NCBI RefSeq assembly: GCF_009741265.1
Contig: NZ_WOWL01000001.1
Location: 62,001 to 126,000 of the forward strand
Origin: Pseudarthrobacter sp. GA104
GTDB taxonomy: Bacteria; Actinomycetota; Actinomycetes; Actinomycetales; Micrococcaceae
DNA length: 64,000 nt
Direction of reading: 5' to 3'
In this document: positions 36,398-45,639 of the stretch, piece by piece
Position numbering within the stretch: the first letter of the stretch is position 1
How the letters are laid out: each line of letters opens with the position of its first letter
Notes under the pieces: model-generated
The model's input: only the letters and a program-made list of their open reading frames with translations
What the model was told of the DNA's origin: nothing
Databases searched by the model: none
Translations under genes and position numbers: made by a program

Positions 36398-37423
36398 GTG
36401 AAACGCGTGACGCTCCAAGATGTGGCTGAACATGCAGGTGTCTCCCGTGCCGCTGCCTCGATGGTCGTCCGCGAGACCGGGCGGCTGAGCGACGGGACGC
36501 GTAAGCGTGTCCGGCAGTCAATGGAGACCTTGGGATACGTCTACCATCGGGGTGCCGCTACCCTGCGGACGAATCGGAGCGGTCTCCTCGGGTTGGTCCT
36601 GACGGATATATCGAACCCCTTTTTCTCCTCCATGGCCCTGGGTTTTGAAGAAGTCGCCGCCGCTGCCGGGTTCATGACGATGGTTACCAGTACCTACGAC
36701 GAAGCCAGCCGCCAAGAGCGGGTGCTGCGGACGATGCGGGAATACCCCGTGGACGGCCTGGCCTATTCCCCGGCACTGGGGAGTGCAGCTCCGTCCGTGT
36801 CAGTCCCCACCTTGGCTATTACCCGACGGTCACAAGATGGCTCCCCGAGCCTGCGGTTAGAAGAAGTGAAGGCCGGATTTCTGGCTGCAGACCACTTGGC
36901 GAGAGTGCACGGTGCGCGGAAGTTCGTCTACCTCGGCGGGCCCGAAGGGGCCGTGCCGGGGCAAGAGCGGGTCGAAGGGCTTGAGCAAGCACTTTCGGCG
37001 TTCCCTGGCGCAGAGCTCGTTGCAGTCTTACGCGGCAAGACAAGCACGCAAGGCGGGATAGAGCTCGCCAATCGCCTGCTGTCCACCAATATCTCTTTCG
37101 ACGCGGTCCTATGCCACAGCGACGTGATCGCCTACGCACTCCTGCACGCACTCCGGACGCAGCGAGCAGAGCAGGAACCGGCAGGCGTAATCGGGTTTGA
37201 CGGGCTCCCGGAGTCGGCCCTATTCAACCCTGCCGTTACGTCCGTAGCCGTCGGCCCTGAGGAGATGGGCCGACGCGCAGCGCAGTGGCTTCTGGACGCC
37301 CTGGACGGCAACATTCAGTCCCCACTCGCTCCCATCGAGCCACATCTTCAGGTAAGGGGTTCCTGCGGCTGCACAGAAACCGAAACCCTTGACGTGAGGC
37401 CTGGGTCACAGTTAGCCTCTTAG
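36398..37423 (+). CDS. LacI-family transcriptional repressor
   Basis: 341 residues. The N-terminal helix-turn-helix is VTLQDVAEHAGVSRAAASMV, with the hinge helix following, then a periplasmic-binding-protein-type sugar domain (GVIGFDGLPESALFNPAVTS near the end). The start is GTG with no ribosome site nearby, so the message may be leaderless, as is common in actinobacteria. It precedes the ABC importer and most likely represses it. The direct repeats at 37427 and 37541 are candidate operators. Confidence 0.92.
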   Translation: MKRVTLQDVAEHAGVSRAAASMVVRETGRLSDGTRKRVRQSMETLGYVYHRGAATLRTNRSGLLGLVLTDISNPFFSSMALGFEEVAAAAGFMTMVTSTYDEASRQERVLRTMREYPVDGLAYSPALGSAAPSVSVPTLAITRRSQDGSPSLRLEEVKAGFLAADHLARVHGARKFVYLGGPEGAVPGQERVEGLEQALSAFPGAELVAVLRGKTSTQGGIELANRLLSTNISFDAVLCHSDVIAYALLHALRTQRAEQEPAGVIGFDGLPESALFNPAVTSVAVGPEEMGRRAAQWLLDALDGNIQSPLAPIEPHLQVRGSCGCTETETLDVRPGSQLAS

Positions 37424-37426
37424 CGA

Positions 37427-37438
37427 TGGTAGATCGAT
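37427..37438. promoter_or_regulatory. TGGTAGATCGAT direct repeat, site 1
   Basis: The first of two identical 12-base copies (TGGTAGATCGAT) between the LacI gene and the ABC permease. It is centred on ATCGAT, which has the central CG typical of LacI operators. Binding is inferred. Confidence 0.4.
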
Positions 37439-37540
37439 CCATCCTTCGGCTACTGTTCGACTCCTCCAGCAAGGCCCTGCATCGCCGCCTGATGGGGTGC
37501 CTTCAAAGCTGCAATTCCCATAAATGAGGGCGGCTAGCAG

Positions 37541-37552
37541 TGGTAGATCGAT
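37541..37552. promoter_or_regulatory. TGGTAGATCGAT direct repeat, site 2
   Basis: The second copy, 114 bases downstream and about 65 bases before the permease start. The pair could bracket the importer promoter. Confidence 0.4.
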
Positions 37553-37581
37553 ACAGCACCCAGAATTTCGAAAGGTGAGCA

Positions 37582-37620
37582 ATGGAAGCTCCTATCCCCA
37601 GCGGCCGGGCGGACAAATGA
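37582..37620 (+). CDS. Possible 12-residue upstream ORF (MEAPIPSGRADK)
   Basis: It starts with ATG after AAAGGTGAGC and ends in ATGA, where its TGA overlaps the ATG of the permease. It may serve translational coupling. A single inserted base would fuse it to the permease, so it might instead be the original N-terminus after a frameshift. Confidence 0.35.
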   Translation: MEAPIPSGRADK

Positions 37621-38552
37621 CGGCGGCCGTCGGAACCGCGTTGGCCCCCTCGTCGCCGGTTAAGAACAGCAGGTCCCGCCGCCGCGGCAAAGCCGGATGG
37701 GCCGCGATCGCCTTGGCTCCATTTGTTTTGTTCTGTCTCCTAATCGGGGCCTATCCCTTCGCTCGGGTACTCCAGATGGCGCTGAGCGAAGTGGCCATCA
37801 CCGGCAGCGGATTCCATTTCACTTGGACCGGTTTAGCCAACCTCCAGACCGTCTTGGCCGACGCCGCCGCTTGGCAGGCGCTGGGGAACACACTCGTCTT
37901 CATCATTGGAAGTGTCGCGGGAAGTCTGATCGCAGGACTGGCCGCCGCCCTGTTGGTGGACCGGGCGGTGACGCTGCTGCCGATCGCCCGCAATGTCATG
38001 ATCTGGCCGGCAGTAATCGCCCCTGTGGTGGTGAGTCTGATCTGGCTGCTCATCCTTAGCCCCACGGCCGGCGGATGGAACAAAGTCCTCGCAACGTTCG
38101 GCCTCCCGGAGCAGAACTGGCTGGACACAGGGTTCGGGGCCATGACTAGTGTCATTGTGGTGGACATCTGGCACTGGTCCCCAGTGGTCTTCCTCTTCAT
38201 CTACACCGCGCTCAAGGGCATCGGCGAAGAACTGCTCGAAGCCGCCCGGGTCGACGGCGCCTCTGAAGGGGCCATCCTTCGCCGGATCGTGCTTCCCCTG
38301 CTGCTGCCCGCCATCGGAACCGTCGCGCTGGTACGCGTGGTCATGGGCGTGAAGGTCTTCGACGAGATGTACCTGTTGACCGCTGGTGGCCCGAACGGCG
38401 CCACAACGCTGGTGTCGCAACGGATCCAGCTCTGGTTCTTCCATGATCTGCAGTACGGCAATGCCGCCGCGTTCAGCGTTGTCGTCATCATCCTGACGGT
38501 AGCCCTGCTTCTGGTTGCGGTGCTGGCACGACGGGCAAGGCGGGCGGCATGA
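37617..38552 (+). CDS. ABC sugar importer, permease subunit 1 (MalF/UgpA type)
   Basis: 311 residues with six membrane spans. The cytoplasmic EAA loop reads ELLEAARVDGASEGAILRRI, the contact point for the ATPase. A basic N-terminal stretch (SRSRRRGKAG) precedes the first span. The ATG at 37617 overlaps the small upstream frame. It forms a tight operon with the second permease and the binding protein. Confidence 0.92.
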   Translation: MTAAVGTALAPSSPVKNSRSRRRGKAGWAAIALAPFVLFCLLIGAYPFARVLQMALSEVAITGSGFHFTWTGLANLQTVLADAAAWQALGNTLVFIIGSVAGSLIAGLAAALLVDRAVTLLPIARNVMIWPAVIAPVVVSLIWLLILSPTAGGWNKVLATFGLPEQNWLDTGFGAMTSVIVVDIWHWSPVVFLFIYTALKGIGEELLEAARVDGASEGAILRRIVLPLLLPAIGTVALVRVVMGVKVFDEMYLLTAGGPNGATTLVSQRIQLWFFHDLQYGNAAAFSVVVIILTVALLLVAVLARRARRAA

Positions 38553-39385
38553 ACGTGAACAAGCCAATGCGCCGCAGCAACCCAGCAGTCGAAATCACGC
38601 TGGTCGTCATTATGTTGATTGTCATCGTCCCGATCGTCTGGGCAATCCTGCTGGCATTCCTTCCCAACCGGGCCATCATCAGCCGGAGCTGGGACTTCCC
38701 GTTCTGGCTCGGAAACTTCCGGGCAATTTTTGCCGACGGCACGTTCGGAGTCCAGCTGCTCAACAGCGTCGGACTGGTCATCGGGACCGTCGTCCTATGC
38801 CTGGCGATTGGAGCCTTCAGCGGGTATGCGCTGGCAAAGCTGTCCCCGCCGCGCTGGCTCACGCTGCCGGCGCTGGTGCTGTCCGGGATCATCCCGCTCA
38901 TCCCCCCGGCGACCCTCGTGCCAGGCCTTTACGTGCTGCTGAACAACATCGGCCTCCTCGGGACGGTGCCGGGCCTTATCCTCGTCAACACTTTGTTCAA
39001 CCTGCCGTTTGCCGTCCTGCTTATGAGCTCGTATTTTTCGGCGCTCCCCGACGAGCTGCGTGAATCGGCGCTCATGGACGGAGCCCACGAATTCCGCGTT
39101 TTTTGGATGGTGATGCTGCCGCTGGTCCGGCCCGGTCTCGCCGCGACCGGTGTGTTCGTCGGGATCATGGCCTGGAACGAGTTCCTCATGGGCCTGACTC
39201 TCACCTCCGGCGGCCTCACAGCCCCGGTCACCGTCGGCATCGCCGGGTTCCTCCAGCAGTACGCGGTCACCTGGGGCGAGCTCGCCGCCGCCGGGGCCGT
39301 CGCCGCAATCCCGATGATCCTGCTCGCGATCTTTGCCAACCGGCAGATCGTCTCCGGGCTCACCGCCGGGGCAGTCAAGGGCTGA
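38549..39385 (+). CDS. ABC sugar importer, permease subunit 2 (MalG/UgpE type)
   Basis: 278 residues and six spans. The EAA loop is ELRESALMDGAHEFRVFWMV. The start overlaps the first permease's stop by four bases (ATGA). No ATP-binding subunit is encoded nearby; many actinobacterial CUT1 importers share a housekeeping MsiK-type ATPase made elsewhere in the genome. Confidence 0.92.
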   Translation: MNVNKPMRRSNPAVEITLVVIMLIVIVPIVWAILLAFLPNRAIISRSWDFPFWLGNFRAIFADGTFGVQLLNSVGLVIGTVVLCLAIGAFSGYALAKLSPPRWLTLPALVLSGIIPLIPPATLVPGLYVLLNNIGLLGTVPGLILVNTLFNLPFAVLLMSSYFSALPDELRESALMDGAHEFRVFWMVMLPLVRPGLAATGVFVGIMAWNEFLMGLTLTSGGLTAPVTVGIAGFLQQYAVTWGELAAAGAVAAIPMILLAIFANRQIVSGLTAGAVKG

Positions 39386-39424
39386 CCCCACCTCAACCGA
39401 CCGCTGATATCGAAGGAGATACCT

Positions 39425-40801
39425 ATGCAAACATCCGCACAGCCCCGCTTCACCCACTTCGCACGAGCTGCGGGGGCCTGTCTTGCCATCGCAACCGCAA
39501 CCGTAGGCCTGGCAGCCTGTGACTCGGGAGCCCCGGTTCCCCCGGGAGGAGCGGCCAAAAACGTCACACTCGTTGTGCCCACGAGCCAAGCGCCCTGGAA
39601 TCCGGCCTACGCCAAGGTCGTGCAGGAATACCAGAAGGAAACCGGCAACAAAGTGGAGTTGCGCAATTTTCCCAACCCGGATGTGAAGACCCAACAGGTC
39701 AACGACATCCAAAGCCAGAAGCACACCTTCGACGTCTTCCAAATCAACGAGCAGGACCTTGCCCAGTTCAACGTCAACGGCTGGGTCCAGCCGTTCAACG
39801 AGGTCGACCCCGGCTACAAACCGGACGAGCAGATCTACAGCTACAGCAACGTCGCGAAGTGGGATGCGTCCAAGAAAGTCTTCGACGCCAGTGGGAAAAT
39901 TACCAACCTCCCTTTGCTGGGCAACGTCGACATCTTCGTGTACCGCAAAGACATCTATGAGAAACTCGGCCTGAACGTCCCCAAGACATGGGAGGAAGTC
40001 ATCTCCAACGGCAAGAAAATCGCGGAGGCCCAGGCAGCCAAGTACGGCGGCGTCTTCCGTACCCAAGGGGTCCCCGGTACCTACAGCGCCACCTTCGAAT
40101 TCCAGCCACTGCTCAACAGTGCTGGCGGGGCCTGGTTCAAGGAACAGGGCACGGACTGGACACCAACCGCCAACACGAGCGCCGGCGTTCAGGCCGGGAC
40201 ATGGCTCAGGGAACTGGCCCAGCTGGGGCCCTCCGCCACCACCACAATGGGTCAGGCGCAGGTGATCGCGGAAATTCAGAATGGGAACGCTGCCCAGAGC
40301 TATCTCGTGGCCGCCGCTGCAGCCCAGCTCGAAAACCCGGCCAACTCCTCGGTCGCGGGCAAGATCGGCTATGCGCCGCTGCCCCAGACGCCATCCGGTG
40401 AAGCATCATCCGCCACAGGCCTGTGGTCTCTCGCCATACCGGCAGGCCTCCCGAAGGAAAGGGCCGAAGCAGCACTGGACTTCATCACCTGGATGACCTC
40501 ACAAAAGGCCCAGACGCTGTTCGCCAAAGAGGGCGGAATTCCCGTCCGTGGTGATTCCTACGAGCCCTCCGACATCTCCGGCGCGCAACAAGAGGCTCTG
40601 CAGGCTATGAAGGAGACAGCCGAGAATCTTCCACAAACGCCGACGTCACTTCGCTACGGATTCTCGACGGAGATGCTCAATGCCACCGAACCTGCGCTTC
40701 AAAACATCGCCGCAGGAAACACCCCGCCTAAAGACGGCATGGACCAGATCCAGACCGCACTGCAGGGCATCATCTCCAAAGCCGGTCTCCCCACGCGTTG
40801 A
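39425..40801 (+). CDS. ABC sugar importer, solute-binding lipoprotein
   Basis: 458 residues. The signal peptide ends in a lipobox (VGLAAC, Cys about residue 30), so the protein is anchored outside the membrane. The rest is a CUT1-type substrate-binding fold (VTLVVPTSQAPWNPAYAKVV at the start). AAGGAGATA precedes the ATG. Its ligand is probably a sulfated sugar or other sulfate ester, judging from the sulfatase and FGE in the same cassette. Confidence 0.92.
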   Translation: MQTSAQPRFTHFARAAGACLAIATATVGLAACDSGAPVPPGGAAKNVTLVVPTSQAPWNPAYAKVVQEYQKETGNKVELRNFPNPDVKTQQVNDIQSQKHTFDVFQINEQDLAQFNVNGWVQPFNEVDPGYKPDEQIYSYSNVAKWDASKKVFDASGKITNLPLLGNVDIFVYRKDIYEKLGLNVPKTWEEVISNGKKIAEAQAAKYGGVFRTQGVPGTYSATFEFQPLLNSAGGAWFKEQGTDWTPTANTSAGVQAGTWLRELAQLGPSATTTMGQAQVIAEIQNGNAAQSYLVAAAAAQLENPANSSVAGKIGYAPLPQTPSGEASSATGLWSLAIPAGLPKERAEAALDFITWMTSQKAQTLFAKEGGIPVRGDSYEPSDISGAQQEALQAMKETAENLPQTPTSLRYGFSTEMLNATEPALQNIAAGNTPPKDGMDQIQTALQGIISKAGLPTR

Positions 40802-40873
40802 CGGCCACGGCGGGCGGCGGCATCAACACCAGCTCTCAGCCTGCGCCGCCCCGCCGGCCCAAGTAGACCGTCC

Positions 40874-40914
40874 GGCTCCCGTATCAAAACGCGCCCACCC
40901 TCGATACGGGAGCC
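40874..40914 (+). terminator. Hairpin after the binding-protein gene
   Basis: A 12-base perfect stem (GGCTCCCGTATC with GATACGGGAGCC) and a 17-base loop, about 70 bases after the stop. There is no T-run. Such hairpins often protect the message of the abundant binding protein or partly terminate before the next gene. Confidence 0.55.
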
Positions 40915-40990
40915 GTACCCCCGATCCCACAGCAAGCTGTCGCTCCGCGTCGCCGTCATCAGCGGCAGGCGTTGGTGCCGGAAGGAACCC

Positions 40991-42361
40991 ATGCCCCTCC
41001 CCACTCATCCAGACGTGGTCTTGATCCACTGCCACGACCTCGGTCGTTGGCTCCCCACCTATGGCATGCCACACGTGCCGGCACCGAACATAACCGAATT
41101 CGCGGCCGACTCGATCGTGTTCGAAAACGCCCATTCATCGTCACCGCTGTGCTCCCCTGCCCGCGCATCCCTCTTTACCGGGCTCTCGCCCTACCGCAAC
41201 GGGGTCCAGGGACTCGTCCACAATGCATGGAGGTATCGCGAGGGCGTACTGACTGCACCCGAGCGCCTCCGCCCGCTGGGATACCACTCAGTCCTGATCG
41301 GACTCCAGCACGAAAACGTCGATCCGACCGTCCTGGGCTTTGACGAATGCCCCGGTCTCGGCTTCCTCCCACGCACCAATCAGGTGGTCGAAGCCACCGA
41401 GCGGTGGCTGGGCCAACTGCCCGGCCGCAATGAACGCAAGCCCGTCTTCCTCACCGTCGGAACCTGGGAGGTGCACCGGCCGTGGGGCCCCGAGGACTAC
41501 GACCCAGCTGATCCGTCCGAGGTGGACGTCCCCGCATTCCTGCCCGACAACGAACACACCCGCCGTGACATCGCAGCCTTCAACGGTGCGATAGCCCAAT
41601 TCGATGCCGGGTTCGGCAGGCTGCTCGCCGCGATTGACTCAGCCTTTGACAGAGAGAACACAATGGTCGTCTTCACTACCGACCATGGCGTCGCCTTCCC
41701 CCGGGCGAAGAGCACGCTGTACGACGCCGGTACGGGAGTGAGCTTCATCGTCCGGCCCCCCTCAAGCTGGAACGTGGCACCCCACCGAGTCAAGGAACTA
41801 ACCAGCCACATGGACCTCCTCCCCACGCTCCTCGAGCTGGCAGGCGCCGCCCCGGACGGAGAAGAGCTCGAAGGCGAATCGCTCATGCCCTTGCTCACCC
41901 AACAGCCCGGTAAAGAGGGACGCGTCATCTTCACCTCTAAGAGTTTCCACGACACCTACGACCCGAAACGGGCAGCACGCTCCGCGGAGTACGTGTACAT
42001 CCGCAACTATGAACCAGGACCCAAGCTTCAGTTGGCCATAGACCTCGAGACAAGCGACACACGCCAAGGAATGGGAGACGCCCATCTGGAGCCGCGTGAG
42101 CCTGAAGAGCTATACGACCGCCGGGCCGACCCCTCGGAACTCGTCAATGTCATTCGCAACGCCGAGTACCAGCACGTACGCTCCCGGCACTCCGACCTCC
42201 TCGACAAGTGGCTAAAAAAGACCGGGGACCCAGTTGCACACACGCCCATCGAAAGCGCACCTGCGCGCAACCGGCATGTTGACGACCTACCCCCGGCCAG
42301 CACGACGGAATCCCGTCCAGCACCCGTCACCGAAACCGAGGCGGCCGCTACGAGGACGTAA
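40991..42361 (+). CDS. Formylglycine-dependent sulfatase
   Basis: 456 residues of the sulfatase/alkaline phosphatase superfamily. The modified motif is CSPARASLFTG with Cys54, to be converted to formylglycine. Metal ligands lie in HCHDLGRW and VVFTTDHGVAFPR. The N-terminus has no signal peptide, so the enzyme is probably cytoplasmic and acts on imported substrate. GGAAGGAA precedes the ATG. It hydrolyses a sulfate ester; the neighbouring importer suggests a small sulfated sugar. Confidence 0.92.
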   Translation: MPLPTHPDVVLIHCHDLGRWLPTYGMPHVPAPNITEFAADSIVFENAHSSSPLCSPARASLFTGLSPYRNGVQGLVHNAWRYREGVLTAPERLRPLGYHSVLIGLQHENVDPTVLGFDECPGLGFLPRTNQVVEATERWLGQLPGRNERKPVFLTVGTWEVHRPWGPEDYDPADPSEVDVPAFLPDNEHTRRDIAAFNGAIAQFDAGFGRLLAAIDSAFDRENTMVVFTTDHGVAFPRAKSTLYDAGTGVSFIVRPPSSWNVAPHRVKELTSHMDLLPTLLELAGAAPDGEELEGESLMPLLTQQPGKEGRVIFTSKSFHDTYDPKRAARSAEYVYIRNYEPGPKLQLAIDLETSDTRQGMGDAHLEPREPEELYDRRADPSELVNVIRNAEYQHVRSRHSDLLDKWLKKTGDPVAHTPIESAPARNRHVDDLPPASTTESRPAPVTETEAAATRT

Positions 42362-42517
42362 GAAGACAAACGACCTTGTGGCGGAATTCGAAGTGTCCGA
42401 GGCGGCTGCTTGCGGAACCGTTCTGGGTGCCTCACGCATTGACGCTCGCTTAACCGTTAAACCGTGATGCCAAGCGTGTTTACCTCGTTTCGCAACTCCA
42501 AGGACCAGGAGCGGATA

Positions 42518-44086
42518 ATGGCCTTACCGAGAATGGGATCCTCGCTGGATGCCTATGCCGGAACCCTTGCTTTTGCCGGCGACATCCACAATCACTGTGA
42601 TATCAGTTATGGTCACGGGAGCTTGGAAGACGCCTATCGGAATGCCCGCCTTCAGCTCGACTTTGGCAGCGTGACGGGCCACGCGAACTGGCATGACATG
42701 CCGGACACGCCAGCGGATGTGAATGAATATCACCGCAGGGGGTTCGCGCGCCTTAAGGATCAATGGGCTCACGTCCAGGACGTCACCGAAGGTGTACATC
42801 AGGATGGCGTCTTTGTATCTTTGCTCTCGTTCGAGTGGCACAGCATGACATACGGTGACCACTGCATCTACTACAAGTCCGGACGGGGGCCTCTGCGCCC
42901 GGCCACTGCCAACAGCCTGGAGGAACTCCGGTGTGAGCTCCGGAAACTCAAAGCCCGTGGACTGAATGCTCTTGCAGTGCCGCACCACATCGGCTATTTG
43001 CCGGGGCGTCGCGGCATTAACTGGGGAACGTACAGCGAAGAGTTTGCCCCGGTGGTGGAAATCGTATCGATGCACGGGTGCGGAGAGCACGACCAGGCGC
43101 CGCGAAAGTATCTGCACACCATGGGTCCGCGGGACACACAGAGTACGGCCCAGCACGGCTTGGAGCTGGGGAAAGTCTTTGGCTTCATTGGATCAACCGA
43201 TCACCACAGTGCCCACCCTGGAAGCCACGGTTATGGCAGGGCCATGGTCTGGGCGGAGGAGCTTACGCGGGACGGCATCTGGAACGCCATACGCGCCAGG
43301 CGCACCTACGCCGTTACCGGAGACCGGATCATGCTGGCGACAAGCGTCAACGGTCATCCCATGGGGTCCGAGATCCTGAGCAACGGCGACAGGGAGATCG
43401 CCATAGAAGTGGCAGGCGGTGACTCCGTCGATTACGTGGAGCTTGTACGCAACGGGGACATCATCGCGCGAGCATCGCCCACGGCCGCTCCGGAGAATCT
43501 CTTTGACGGCGTGCTCTCCGTGAGCGTCGGCTGGGGAGAAGTCGGAGTGAAAGCAGCGTGGGACATCGAACTTGAAGTCCTCGGGGGGGTCATCACTGCA
43601 GTTGAACCACGGCTTCATGGCACCGACATCGTCGCGCCAAGCGACGCCGTCAAGGGCAAGTTCAGCTTCTCCGCCTGGCGACAAATCGATGAGCATCGTG
43701 TTGTCTTTACCACCGAAACCAGGGGCAATCCCACGGTCACGACGGACGCCACGCAACAGCTTGCCTTGCACGTGACAGGCGATGAGCGCACAGTGCTAGT
43801 CGGCAGGTTCAACGGCGTCGAGATGAAGCATTCCATCGCCGAGCTTCTCCGCGGCTCACGGGCTGCGTACACCGGAGGCTTCCTTTCGGGCGGAATCCTT
43901 ATGCACCGCGCGTCGCCCCGAAACAGTCGGCAAGTAAATCTTGAGCTTGTGGATAAGGGGTCCGGAAGCCATCGCGACTGGTACTACGCAAGGGTCCGGC
44001 AACACAACGACCAATACGCCTGGAGCTCCCCCACATGGGTCAAAAGGCAACACAGCTCCCCGCAACTTCCACGAGAAAGCCAATGA
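42518..44086 (+). CDS. PHP-type (CehA/McbA-like) metal-dependent hydrolase
   Basis: 522 residues. The N-terminal half has a PHP-like metal site: FAGDIHNHCDISYGHG, then AVPHHIGYLPG and IGSTDHHSAHPG. Proteins of this group (CehA/McbA and DUF3604 relatives) hydrolyse esters, carbamates or phosphoesters. CAGGAGCG lies before the ATG at 42518, chosen over the upstream GTG at 42464. It follows the sulfatase by 156 bases and may cleave the desulfated product or a second ester. Substrate inferred only from position. Confidence 0.75.
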   Translation: MALPRMGSSLDAYAGTLAFAGDIHNHCDISYGHGSLEDAYRNARLQLDFGSVTGHANWHDMPDTPADVNEYHRRGFARLKDQWAHVQDVTEGVHQDGVFVSLLSFEWHSMTYGDHCIYYKSGRGPLRPATANSLEELRCELRKLKARGLNALAVPHHIGYLPGRRGINWGTYSEEFAPVVEIVSMHGCGEHDQAPRKYLHTMGPRDTQSTAQHGLELGKVFGFIGSTDHHSAHPGSHGYGRAMVWAEELTRDGIWNAIRARRTYAVTGDRIMLATSVNGHPMGSEILSNGDREIAIEVAGGDSVDYVELVRNGDIIARASPTAAPENLFDGVLSVSVGWGEVGVKAAWDIELEVLGGVITAVEPRLHGTDIVAPSDAVKGKFSFSAWRQIDEHRVVFTTETRGNPTVTTDATQQLALHVTGDERTVLVGRFNGVEMKHSIAELLRGSRAAYTGGFLSGGILMHRASPRNSRQVNLELVDKGSGSHRDWYYARVRQHNDQYAWSSPTWVKRQHSSPQLPRESQ

Positions 44087-44281
44087 TAAGTGTCCCGTGC
44101 CACACGTGTCAGGCTGAGACGACGGTACCAAGAACTTATAGCAGGTCCGTCTCGTCGCGTGGTGGGCTGAGGAGCGGCGAAGTCCAAAAATATTGACCCC
44201 ACGTCGGGATAGGCTACACCCCAACCTGACATCACGTGTCCGAGCGCGCCAGGTGTGTGAGCCGGGCACGTATATGTTCCT

Positions 44282-44798
44282 TAAAGCAGACGTAAGTGTG
44301 GACACTGTCCACACCCCCTTTGGTAGGACAAATAGAGCACCCCGAGCTCGCGTGACGCCAGCGAGCAGCCTTCCAAGAAAGCTTTGCACCCAGAATCGGC
44401 TGGGTCATGTGGTCCCCGCTCCCCCGCACCATGAACTGATGTTGGCCACTCCCGACCAACCCGACAGAACCGGAACGAGGAACCGCAGAAACCCCACCTC
44501 AGCAGGCGGAAGACCCACCAGCCAGGGTCTTGAACCCGCCACCCCACACACCTGAATGGGCTCCGCGGCAGCCAGGCCACAGCCCGCGCATCTAGCGTCA
44601 GAGGGACGCCACCACAAGCCATGTCAACACGTTAAAGCAAAAACCCCTCTGACGAGGGGTGATGCGTGCCCGAGGTGGGACTCGAACTGCATTCCAGCCC
44701 TTGCGAACACTGGGAACCCGCGGAAACATGCGGAATCCGGCCCGGTCCGACCCCCATACCACCCAGTCCGAGGAGCAAAGTGTGGACATTGTCCACAC
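44282..44798 (+). repeat. Dispersed 0.5-kb repeat, copy 2
   Basis: TAAAGCAGAC, then the palindrome GTGTGGACACTGTCCACAC (44296-44314), the leucine-tRNA-3'-end-like block at about 44668, and the closing palindrome GTGTGGACATTGTCCACAC (44780-44798). The distance between outer palindromes (503 bases) is nearly that of copies 1 (502) and 3 (505). It separates the sulfatase cassette from the toxin-antitoxin-like pair. No credible gene lies inside. Confidence 0.85.
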
Positions 44799-44976
44799 CC
44801 CCAAATTTTCCGCTTCAAGCCTTCCTGCCACCCACCGCGCGTCATCTGGAGATGCTGTTCTTCGTTGTGCTGACAAGAGTCCGAGGCTCCAGCGGGCCTG
44901 CACCATCAGAGAGGCACCGCGGTACAAACCGAAGGAATGTCAGCTAACCGCCGAACCCTGCAGCAGGAAATGCAAG

Positions 44977-44994
44977 TGTCACCATTCGGTGACA
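44977..44994. promoter_or_regulatory. TGTCACC/GGTGACA operator of the HTH-nucleotidyltransferase pair
   Basis: A perfect seven-base inverted repeat with a four-base centre (TGTCACC-ATTC-GGTGACA), 24 bases before the start of the HTH gene. Autoregulation by the HTH protein, as in most toxin-antitoxin operons, is the likely use. Confidence 0.6.
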
Positions 44995-45018
44995 TAATCG
45001 ACGGTAGGAGGGGATACC

Positions 45019-45639
45019 ATGACACTGGAAAGCACCATCGAGACCCCGGCGGCAGCCGGCGCCTTCATCCGCGCCCACCGCACAGCCCGCGGGCTGTCCC
45101 AGCGAACCCTTGCCGACATGGCCGGGGTGTCACGGAAGTTCCTCATCGATCTGGAAGCCGGCCACGACCGCGCCGAACTCGGCAAAACCCTGGCCGTCAT
45201 GGCCGCCCTCGGCCTGTCCTTGGCCGCCACAGATCCCATCCCCCGCGGCAGAGACTTCGACCCGGCACGGCGCGACTACGCGACAACCTTCACGCGCCTT
45301 ATCGCCGAACGGGACTTTGAGTTCGCGATCAAAATGCTCGCCGATTATGCCAGCGCATCCCTCACTGCCGGCATGCCGCTCCTCCAGCGCAGCCCCCGCC
45401 TCAAAGACCCGCACTGGTCAGCGGCCCTCGCCGGAATCACCAACTACACCGCACACCGACTCGGCCAAGCCGCACCACCATGGACGCGACGAATCAAGCC
45501 CCTCGACGAGGCATGGATGCCAGCCCAGTCCTACCGCACAATCCGAGAACCCATGAAGAAACTCACCATGTCCGAAACACCCCAAGAACTCGCCGACCTG
45601 AACGTCTTCATCCGCGAACGCAGCCTGGCCACCGCATGA
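45019..45639 (+). CDS. XRE-family HTH protein, probable antitoxin
   Basis: 206 residues. Residues about 12-70 are an XRE helix-turn-helix (GLSQRTLADMAGVSRKFLID). The C-terminal part (TIREPMKKLTMSETPQELA near the end) has no recognised fold. GTAGGAGG precedes the ATG. Its TGA overlaps the ATG of the nucleotidyltransferase gene, an order and coupling typical of toxin-antitoxin pairs. It probably represses its own promoter at 44977-44994 and neutralises the partner. Confidence 0.8.
   Translation: MTLESTIETPAAAGAFIRAHRTARGLSQRTLADMAGVSRKFLIDLEAGHDRAELGKTLAVMAALGLSLAATDPIPRGRDFDPARRDYATTFTRLIAERDFEFAIKMLADYASASLTAGMPLLQRSPRLKDPHWSAALAGITNYTAHRLGQAAPPWTRRIKPLDEAWMPAQSYRTIREPMKKLTMSETPQELADLNVFIRERSLATA

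Noticed and set aside
44087..45018. CRISPR array from the repeated blocks
   Set aside because: The repeats are long, few and far apart, with no regular short repeat-spacer pattern and no cas genes.
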